The notes under the pieces are model-generated. The model was not told where the DNA came from. It did no database searches and saw only the letters and a program-made list of their open reading frames with translations. 20,482 nt of DNA from JAOTWJ01 sp036398175 (GTDB lineage Bacteria; Gemmatimonadota; Gemmatimonadetes; Gemmatimonadales; GWC2-71-9), in assembly GCA_036398175.1 (NCBI GenBank), contig DASWHL010000004.1:1-20482 (forward strand), written 5' to 3'. This document shows, piece after piece, positions 15,788 to 20,482 of the stretch (within the stretch, counting starts at the first letter, position 1; every line of letters starts with the position of its first letter). Made by a program: the position numbers and the translations under genes.

Positions 15788-16024
15788 TCACTCGCGCACC
15801 AGTGCGGTCACGATCTCGCGGATGGCGCCGCGCACGCCGGCGTCGTCTACGTTGCGGGAGCGGTTCCCCTGGGAGGGGCGGATATTGATCACGGAATCGA
15901 ACTCGATCCACGTTTCTCCCCGCTCCGCGTCCACCACGGCCTTGACCATGTCGCCGAACTGCTCCGCGGCGAGCGACGCGAGGTCGTTCCGGCTGGTGGC
16001 GCTGCGCACGATGCGGATTGGCAT
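15788..16024 (-). CDS. DUF5674-family protein with central deletion
   Basis: The protein is 78 residues from ATG 16024. The longer frame upstream is Gly/Arg-rich and unlike the family. It opens with MPIRIVRSA and AAEQFGDMVKAVVDAERG, then jumps directly to WIEFDSVINIRPSQGNRSR and ends IREIVTALV. These two blocks are the start and end of DUF5674. From memory of the family, a central block of about 35-40 residues (around 'AIGGELHADxE...LWGxNLYP') normally lies between them and is absent here, in frame. The function of DUF5674 is unknown. Whether the short form is functional is unclear. The neighbouring 114-residue gene follows after ten bases. Confidence 0.78.
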   Translation of the reverse strand: MPIRIVRSATSRNDLASLAAEQFGDMVKAVVDAERGETWIEFDSVINIRPSQGNRSRNVDDAGVRGAIREIVTALVRE

Positions 16025-16107
16025 AACCGGGGTGAACGCTAACCGGCCGAGAACATCGCCGCCAAGGCCCCCGCGGACGGGGCCTCCGTCGAACGCGCCC
16101 CGCCGAC

Positions 16108-16137
16108 TTGACAAGTTATCACCGACTAATCAATAAT
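16108..16137 (+). promoter_or_regulatory. Strong sigma70-like promoter for the haem-barrel gene
   Basis: TTGACA (16108-16113) lies 18 bases before AATAAT (16132-16137) inside the most AT-rich patch of the window. Transcription would start near 16144, leaving a leader of about 50 bases before the GTG at 16193. This is the best match to a housekeeping promoter seen here. Confidence 0.65.
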
Positions 16138-16192
16138 TTCGTCCTACCTAAGTTTCTTGGGCTGCGGCCTCTTACCTCAGCCGGAGGGGACC

Positions 16193-17335
16193 GTGCGTCA
16201 TTGCCTCGTCGCGCTTACCGCACTACTGGCATCCCCCGCGGCACCCGCCGTGGCCGGAGTCGCCGAGATTCCGTATTTCGCCCGCCGGTACGGCGTTTCC
16301 TGCGAGCAGTGTCACGTATTGCCGCCGAAACTCAACGATTTTGGCGAGCGGTTCGTGGGCAACAACTACCGGATGGAAGGTCTTACGCCGCGATCCACCT
16401 GGCCCTTCGCGGCCTGGGTGAGCGGCCGGAGCGACGCGCCGACGCTCACCGACCCAGCACGGCGGGTGCTCGCGTACCTCAACCGCGTCGAAGTCATTTC
16501 GGGGGGGCGAGTGGTGGCGCCTTGGCTCTCGTATTTCGTCGAGTGGCGGCCGGTGAGCTTCGAGTCCCGGGACGACGGCACGCTGCGCGACCGGTCGGGC
16601 CGCTTCGAGGACCTGTTCGTGACCGCCCAGGCGGGGCGGGTGGAAGTGTCCGTCGGCCAGTTCCGGCAAGGGGCGCAAGTGGACGTCTCGCGCCGGCTCG
16701 GCATCGCGGAGCCGCTCTTCTTCGCCGCCTCGCTGGCCGGCGCTCCGGGCGGGGCGCCGCGGGCCGCCGCCCTGCGGTCGTTCTCGCTGGCGGGCCGGTC
16801 GCCGGCGGTACGGCTGGGGTGGGTGGAGGCGATGGGCGGGGGATGGCAGTGGCGGAGCCACGCGACGGTCCCCGTGCCGGGCGAGCTGTCGCTCCCCCTC
16901 ACGAACCAGGCGCGGGACGAGGCGAGCGCCGAGTTGGCGCTGGAGCCCAAGGGGATCCTGTTCGAGACCTTCGCCCGGCGGGGCGTCTCGTCGCTGGGAG
17001 CGCACCTGTTCTGGGACGGACCCGACCGCTACCTGGCGGGCGTCGTGGGCTCGACAGGAGGCCGAACGCGATTCCTGACCGCGGGTGTGGGACTGGACCG
17101 CGTGGCGCAGACCACGCGCGGGCGGTGGACGCTGGAGGCGGAGTGGATTCCCGTGAGTGTGGCCGGTCTTGGGGCCCGAGCCGAAGATCGCGGTGACGAC
17201 GGGGCGGAGCCGGCGTTCGTGGCCTTCGCGAACGCGCACGTCCCCGGGCGCCGGCATACGGTCCGCCTCACCGTGGAGCGGCGCTGGCAGCGGGGGCGGC
17301 ACGCGTTGCTGGTCGAGTTGGGCGTCGTGTTCTGA
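16193..17335 (+). CDS. Fused monohaem cytochrome c-outer-membrane beta-barrel, Cyc2-like layout
   Basis: GTG 16193 follows GGAGGGG by three bases and gives 380 residues with a signal peptide (CLVALTALLASPAAPAVAG). The mature start is IPYFARRYGVSCEQCH: one c-type haem motif, Cys37-Glu-Gln-Cys40-His41. LPPKLNDFGERFVGNNYR follows. This FAR...CxxCH...L..FG..F...Y arrangement is the N-terminal signature of fused cytochrome-porins such as Cyc2 of iron oxidisers. Met61 or a His could be the distal ligand. The remaining 310 or so residues alternate polar and hydrophobic residues in short strands. They end LLVELGVVF, an outer-membrane beta-signal with terminal Phe. The protein would place a haem at the outer membrane for electron exchange with the outside. 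The function as an iron or other donor oxidase is inference, and no soluble cytochrome partner is visible in the window. Confidence 0.8.
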   Translation: MRHCLVALTALLASPAAPAVAGVAEIPYFARRYGVSCEQCHVLPPKLNDFGERFVGNNYRMEGLTPRSTWPFAAWVSGRSDAPTLTDPARRVLAYLNRVEVISGGRVVAPWLSYFVEWRPVSFESRDDGTLRDRSGRFEDLFVTAQAGRVEVSVGQFRQGAQVDVSRRLGIAEPLFFAASLAGAPGGAPRAAALRSFSLAGRSPAVRLGWVEAMGGGWQWRSHATVPVPGELSLPLTNQARDEASAELALEPKGILFETFARRGVSSLGAHLFWDGPDRYLAGVVGSTGGRTRFLTAGVGLDRVAQTTRGRWTLEAEWIPVSVAGLGARAEDRGDDGAEPAFVAFANAHVPGRRHTVRLTVERRWQRGRHALLVELGVVF

Positions 17336-17355
17336 GGGACGCGCCTTCCTGCTTC

Positions 17356-17385
17356 TTGCCGCATCCCCCCAGGCAGCACTAGCAT
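17356..17385 (+). promoter_or_regulatory. Weak candidate promoter for the HTH gene
   Basis: TTGCCG (17356-17361), 18 bases, then TAGCAT (17380-17385). The match is moderate. If used, the transcript would begin near 17392 and the ACTGCAC repeat would lie in its leader. Confidence 0.25.
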
Positions 17386-17406
17386 TCCTGGTGTCTTCCC
17401 GCTGAA

Positions 17407-17422
17407 ACTGCACATACTGCAC
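17407..17422 (+). promoter_or_regulatory. Direct-repeat site ACTGCAC-AT-ACTGCAC
   Basis: Two identical 7-bp units lie 9 bp apart, just before the HTH gene start. An inverted copy with the same spacing lies at 17912-17927. Together they look like operator sites for one regulator, plausibly the HTH protein encoded between them. Confidence 0.6.
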
Positions 17423-17429
17423 GGCGCCG

Positions 17430-17855
17430 GTGGTGGAGGTGGTGAGGCGCCGGCAGGAGCCCGTGCGCCCGGGCGCGGTTGCGCTCCCCGTCCCGTTGCT
17501 CCGCGCAGCGGTCGAGCGGGAGTTGGGAGCGGTCTCGCTGCGGCAGGCCGCCCGTGAAGCGGGGATGAGCCCCAACGCCCTCCGTAACTTCGTCCGCGGC
17601 GCGCGGCCGCGCGCCATCACGCGATCGCGGCTCGAACGCTGGCTTGCCACGCGCCCGACCGAGGCACCGGGTCCTTCGCTCGCGGCCTTCGTGCGGCTGC
17701 TGGGGGGAGTGACTCCCGACCTCCCGCCACGGGACGCCGCCACCCTGGGACGGGAAGTGTCGCAGCTCCTCCTCGACGCCTACCAGCGCCGGCACATGCC
17801 AACCCCGCGCTGGGTGCGTGAAGTCGCTCGTCACTACGGTTCCTCCACCGACTGA
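17430..17855 (+). CDS. Small helix-turn-helix protein, probable regulator
   Basis: The frame gives up to 141 residues. Several GTG codons (17430, 17433, 17439, 17442) could start it and none has a well-spaced ribosome site. Residues about 36-72 (SLRQAAREAGMSPNALRNFVRG...ITRSRLERWL) match a helix-turn-helix of the XRE/transposase-like kind. The first helix is AAREAG and the recognition helix begins at NALRNFV. The C-terminal half (FVRLLGGVTPDLPPRDAATLG, then VSQLLLDAYQRR) is helical, with no sensor domain I recognise. It lies between two copies of the ACTGCAC direct repeat, which makes autoregulation and control of the downstream response regulator plausible. I know similar small HTH proteins from Gemmatimonadota-like sequence but no assigned function. 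Confidence 0.72.
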   Translation: MVEVVRRRQEPVRPGAVALPVPLLRAAVERELGAVSLRQAAREAGMSPNALRNFVRGARPRAITRSRLERWLATRPTEAPGPSLAAFVRLLGGVTPDLPPRDAATLGREVSQLLLDAYQRRHMPTPRWVREVARHYGSSTD

Positions 17856-17877
17856 TTGATGCCCGCACCCGCCGGGG

Positions 17878-17907
17878 TTGACTCGGCCGTCCCGCCGAGC
17901 GTATGCT
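17878..17907 (+). promoter_or_regulatory. Sigma70-like promoter for the response regulator
   Basis: TTGACT (17878-17883), an 18-base spacer, and TATGCT (17902-17907). The predicted start near 17914 falls inside the second ACTGCAC repeat site, the usual place for a repressor. The -10 also lies inside a perfect inverted repeat. Confidence 0.55.
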
Positions 17908-17911
17908 CGGC
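17894..17911. repeat. Perfect inverted repeat GCCGAGC-GTAT-GCTCGGC
   Basis: A 7-bp stem with a 4-base loop lies directly before the second ACTGCAC site. CTCGGC at 17882-17887 can also pair with 17894-17899, so two mutually exclusive stems are possible. In a read-through transcript from the HTH gene this could act as a switchable terminator. In DNA it could be an operator. Confidence 0.45.
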
Positions 17912-17927
17912 GTGCAGTTTGTGCAGT
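17912..17927 (-). promoter_or_regulatory. Inverted copy of the direct-repeat site, ACTGCAC-AA-ACTGCAC
   Basis: Read on the minus strand it equals the 17407-17422 site in 15 of 16 bases, with identical spacing. It sits right after the predicted -10 of the response-regulator promoter, covering the expected transcription start, which suits repression. Confidence 0.6.
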
Positions 17928-17956
17928 GACCCTTGTGCGGACGGGGGTTCCCACAC

Positions 17957-18349
17957 GTGCCGGTTGCCCTGCGCGTGTTCGTCGTGGACGACGAGCCGGC
18001 CATTCGCCGCATCCTCGCGCGGACCCTGCGCGCACGGGGCTGCACGGTGCTCGAAGCCGCGGACGGGACAGAGGCCCTCACCCAGTTGCTCACCGGCGAC
18101 TACGACGTCGTGATCTCGGACCTCAGCATGCCGGGCTTGAGCGGCTGGGAGCTGTGGAGGGAGATACGCCGCGCGCGGCCGGCATTGGCGGAACGCTGGA
18201 TATTCGTGAGCGCGACTCCGCCACCGCCAGTGCCCGACGGCCCCCAGCCCTGCTACGTCGCGAAGCCGTTCGATGCCGAGGGCGTCTGGCGCGAGGTGCA
18301 GGGGATCGCGGCGCGAAACCGGTCCCCACGCCCTGATTCCGACAGATAG
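17957..18349 (+). CDS. Single-domain response regulator (CheY-like receiver)
   Basis: The protein is 130 residues from GTG 17957. A TTG at 17933 is in frame, but its extension is unlike the family. It is a complete receiver domain: the acidic pair in VVDDEP (Asp11, Asp12), phosphoacceptor Asp55 in VVISDLSMPG, Ser85 in FVSAT, and the conserved Lys103 in YVAKPFD. There is no output domain, so it should act by protein contact, as CheY- or Spo0F-like proteins do. No histidine kinase lies in the window, so it is an orphan here. The loop after Ser85 is unusual: PPPPVPDGPQP replaces the more common short segment before the Lys. The gene converges on the sulfur operon, with 67 bases between their stops. 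Confidence 0.88.
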   Translation: MPVALRVFVVDDEPAIRRILARTLRARGCTVLEAADGTEALTQLLTGDYDVVISDLSMPGLSGWELWREIRRARPALAERWIFVSATPPPPVPDGPQPCYVAKPFDAEGVWREVQGIAARNRSPRPDSDR

Positions 18350-18416
18350 GTCGAGCTGCCCCCATCGCCGCAGCGCACGGGCTCTCCACGAAGCTCGAGG
18401 AACGCTCCGTCCCCCG

Positions 18417-19565
18417 CTACAGCCAGCCCCACATCACCTGCTTCTCAAAGAGGACCTTCCCCAGGTGCCACAGCGGGCTCGGCCGCCGCATACGCACGAC
18501 CGGCCGCGGCTCGGCGTAGAAGTTCCCGCTGCCAAAGCCCGCGCCGCCGCCGCCAGACTCGATGAAGCATGCGCCGTATCCATCGAATCGCGCCGTCGCC
18601 GCCTTGCCCGCCACCGTCGCCGCGATGTTGCGGGCCACCGCCTCGGCCTGCGCGTGCGCGAACACGCCCGCCCGCGGCAGCGGCTTGCCCATGGCGAGCG
18701 GAATGAGCGTCACGTCCCCCACCGCATACACGTTGGGCACGCTGGTTTCCATGGTGTGGCGATCCACCCGAACCCAGCCGCCTTCGTCCACCAGGCCGGA
18801 GCCGCGCAGGGCGGCCGGGGGCGCGATCGGCGGGACGTAGACGAGGAGGTCGGCGTTCACGGTCGCGCCGTCGGTGAACGCGACGCTCCCCCGCTCCGCA
18901 CGCGCGATCTGGTGCTCCGGGTGATAGGCGATGCCCTTGGCCTCGAGCATGCTCCGAACCGCCGTCGAGGCCTCCGGCCCCGCCACGCCCATGGGCGCCG
19001 GCTCGGCCGAATGGACCTCGATGGTGGTGTTGCCGCGCACGCCCCGTTTCCTCAGCAGGGCGTCAATCAGCATGGCCGCCTCGTACGGCGCGGCGGGGCA
19101 CTTGTAGGCCGGCGCCGCCGTGAGCACCACCACGCGTCCCCCCGGGAACCCGGCGAGCGCCTCGCGTAAGGCGACCGCTCCGTCGAGCGTGCAGAACGTG
19201 TGGCCCGCGTCCGCGAGGCCGGGGACCGCCTGCGGCGTGAACTCCGCGCCGAGCGCCACGACGACGTGATCCGCCTCGATGGTCCGGCCGCTCACCACGG
19301 CGCGGCGCGCCGCGGGCTCGACGCGCTCCACCTCGCCGTGGATCACCTCGATGCCCTTCCGGGCGAGGCGGGCCAGGGGCCGCGTGATCTGCGCGGGCCG
19401 GCGGGCTCCCGTCATGATCCAGAGGAACGACGCGGCCAGGGCGAACTTGGGCTCCCGATCCACGACGAGCACACGATGGCGCCGAGGCAGCCGCCGCCTG
19501 AGCGCGTTGGCCGCCACCACCCCACCGATGCCGCCACCGAGAATGAGAACGGTCTGGTCACGCAT
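18417..19565 (-). CDS. Sulfide:quinone oxidoreductase-like FAD flavoprotein
   Basis: The protein has 382 residues from ATG 19565, whose codon overlaps the DsrE stop (TGATG). The longer upstream frame is Arg-rich noise. The N-terminal dinucleotide motif LILGGGIGGVVAANAL binds FAD and a second FAD motif YAVGDVTLI lies at 280-288. Cysteines at 125, 156 (in APAYKCPAAPYE) and 333 (in GACFIES) occupy places close to the three redox cysteines of bacterial SQRs, with Cys156 and Cys333 as the likely active pair. The tail WHLGKVLFEKQVMWGWL is amphipathic and could dock at the membrane. By family it would oxidise sulfide or persulfide and pass electrons to quinone. The rhodanese and DsrE neighbours support a sulfur role. 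Another flavoprotein of the same superfamily (flavocytochrome c sulfide dehydrogenase type) is possible. Confidence 0.85.
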   Translation of the reverse strand: MRDQTVLILGGGIGGVVAANALRRRLPRRHRVLVVDREPKFALAASFLWIMTGARRPAQITRPLARLARKGIEVIHGEVERVEPAARRAVVSGRTIEADHVVVALGAEFTPQAVPGLADAGHTFCTLDGAVALREALAGFPGGRVVVLTAAPAYKCPAAPYEAAMLIDALLRKRGVRGNTTIEVHSAEPAPMGVAGPEASTAVRSMLEAKGIAYHPEHQIARAERGSVAFTDGATVNADLLVYVPPIAPPAALRGSGLVDEGGWVRVDRHTMETSVPNVYAVGDVTLIPLAMGKPLPRAGVFAHAQAEAVARNIAATVAGKAATARFDGYGACFIESGGGGAGFGSGNFYAEPRPVVRMRRPSPLWHLGKVLFEKQVMWGWL

Positions 19566-19918
19566 CAGAACACCAGCACTTTCTCGGCCGCGGCCGTGAG
19601 CTGCGTCAGCTCGTCGAGCGTGCTGCGCCGGCTCCCTTCGACGACGTCCGCGTCGCGCAGCCCGCGCGCGTCCATGCACGTCCCGCAGAGCAGGACCGCA
19701 CCGCCCCTGGTCAGGATGCCCTTCAGCATCCGCTCCAGGTTGTAGTAGCCGTTCGGCGTCTGCTGCCCGGTGCGCGCGGCGGCCGCCGCGTCGCCCATGA
19801 GAAACACCGTCACCTCGGCACCCTCCACGGTGCGGAGCAGGTTGTGCGCGAGCCGCAGCCCGTTGTAGGTGCGCTCGGTGCCGTAGGGGGGGTCGTTCAA
19901 GACCATCAGGATCCGCAT
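19565..19918 (-). CDS. DsrE-family sulfur carrier-like protein
   Basis: The protein has 117 residues from ATG 19918, one base past the stop of the rhodanese gene, and ends overlapping the start of the flavoprotein gene. The Rossmann-like start (RILMVLNDPPYGTERTYNGLRLA), the middle strand (EVTVFLMGDAAAAA) and the active-site loop LLCGTCMDARGL with Cys78 and Cys81 are typical of DsrE/TusD-like proteins. These carry persulfide sulfur on a cysteine. The operon suggests it passes sulfur between the rhodanese domain and the SQR-like enzyme, an inference. Confidence 0.87.
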   Translation of the reverse strand: MRILMVLNDPPYGTERTYNGLRLAHNLLRTVEGAEVTVFLMGDAAAAARTGQQTPNGYYNLERMLKGILTRGGAVLLCGTCMDARGLRDADVVEGSRRSTLDELTQLTAAAEKVLVF

Positions 19919-19919
19919 C

Positions 19920-20482
19920 TCAGGACCGCCGTGCTGCGCGACCGGTGGCTTCGAGGCCGGCCCCGACGGGCAGCCCGGCGTCGCGCCATTCCGGGAACCC
20001 CTCTTCGAGGCGGACCGCGTTGCGGCCGCGGCGGCGCAGGGTGCGCACCGCCTCTGCCGCGAGCACGCAGTAGGGACCGCGGCAGTACGCCACGATCCGC
20101 TTGTTCGCCGGCAGCTCCGCCAGGCGGCGCTCCAGGTCGCCCAGCGGAACCGAGAGGGCGCCCGCGATGTGCCCCGCCGCGTACTCCTCGCGCGGGCGGA
20201 CATCAATCACCACGACGTCCCGGCGCCGGGCACGCGTGAGAAGCTCGGCCGACCCGATAGGCTCCAGCCCATCGCCGTCGCCGAAATAGTCCCGCACCAG
20301 CCGGTCCACTTCCGCCAGCCGCGCCTGCGCGAGCGCCTGGAGGGACCGATACCCGTCGAGGACGAGCGGATCGGCCAACCGGTAGAGCACGTGGAGGCCG
20401 TCCTTGCGGGAAACCGCGAGGCCGGCGCCTTTCAGGACCTGGAGGTGTCGGGAGGTGTTGGCGAGCGTGAGCGCGGCTTCGC
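19920..20482 (-). CDS. ArsR-family regulator fused to rhodanese domain (5' end outside window)
   Basis: The frame stays open to the right edge, so the start is missing. The first visible residues (LANTSRHLQVLKGAGLAVSRKDGLHVLYRL) are the recognition helix and wing of an ArsR/SmtB winged helix. A linker helix (RSLQALAQARLAEVDRLV) leads to a complete rhodanese domain: VVIDVRPREEYAAGHIAGA, then the active-site loop YCRGPYCV with its catalytic first Cys and a second Cys five residues on, then GFPEWRDAGLPV. ArsR proteins of the SqrR/BigR type sense persulfides and repress sulfide-oxidation genes. Here the rhodanese may supply or read the persulfide itself. The gene is first of three and probably regulates the set. 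It ends in an Arg-rich tail. Confidence 0.88.
   Translation of the reverse strand, partial: EAALTLANTSRHLQVLKGAGLAVSRKDGLHVLYRLADPLVLDGYRSLQALAQARLAEVDRLVRDYFGDGDGLEPIGSAELLTRARRRDVVVIDVRPREEYAAGHIAGALSVPLGDLERRLAELPANKRIVAYCRGPYCVLAAEAVRTLRRRGRNAVRLEEGFPEWRDAGLPVGAGLEATGRAARRS

Noticed and set aside
15433..16024. Toxin-antitoxin pair made of the 114-residue protein and the short DUF5674 protein
   Set aside because: Size and order would fit, but neither shows a toxin fold or DNA-binding motif, so the label is not supported.

Overview
The window is very GC-rich, tightly packed Gram-negative DNA. Three outer-membrane factors, lipoprotein adaptors and an outer-membrane beta-barrel imply a two-membrane cell. 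The base composition, the many GTG starts, and a small helix-turn-helix protein and a broken 'LGGLSP' protein that resemble ones I associate with Gemmatimonadota suggest that phylum. This is an inference without a marker gene. No rRNA, tRNA, CRISPR array or intact transposase was seen.

Left half, minus strand (8320 down to 1): a heavy-metal resistance operon of the Cus type. In transcription order it holds a small secreted Met/Cys/His protein, an outer-membrane factor, a Met-rich CusB-like adaptor, a CusA-type Cu(I)/Ag(I) RND pump carrying the three-methionine site, a possible 49-residue ORF, a second outer-membrane factor, and a second CusB-like adaptor. The second adaptor is interrupted by an in-frame TAA and runs off the left edge. 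Most junctions are ATGA overlaps.

Centre (8321-8988): a divergent control region holding a frameshifted pseudogene and a good sigma70-like promoter for the rightward operon.

Plus strand 8989-15298: a second tripartite metal-efflux operon. It holds a small secreted His-rich protein, an outer-membrane factor, an adaptor with an extra N-terminal beta-type domain, and an RND pump of the CusA/CzcA family that has lost two of the three Cu(I)-binding methionines and so probably exports something else. It ends in two hairpins facing a small convergent pair: a conserved unknown and an internally shortened DUF5674 protein.

16108-18349, plus strand: a strong-looking promoter drives a protein with one c-type haem motif fused to an outer-membrane beta-barrel, a Cyc2-like layout. 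A small HTH protein and a single-domain response regulator follow. The same 16-bp element, ACTGCAC-N2-ACTGCAC, lies before each of these two genes in opposite orientations. Before the regulator it covers the predicted transcription start.

Right edge, minus strand (20482-18417): a sulfur operon encoding an ArsR-rhodanese fusion (5' end outside the window), a DsrE-family protein and an SQR-like flavoprotein with three cysteines. Together the genes point to a cell handling toxic thiophilic metals, reduced sulfur and possibly extracellular electron transfer.
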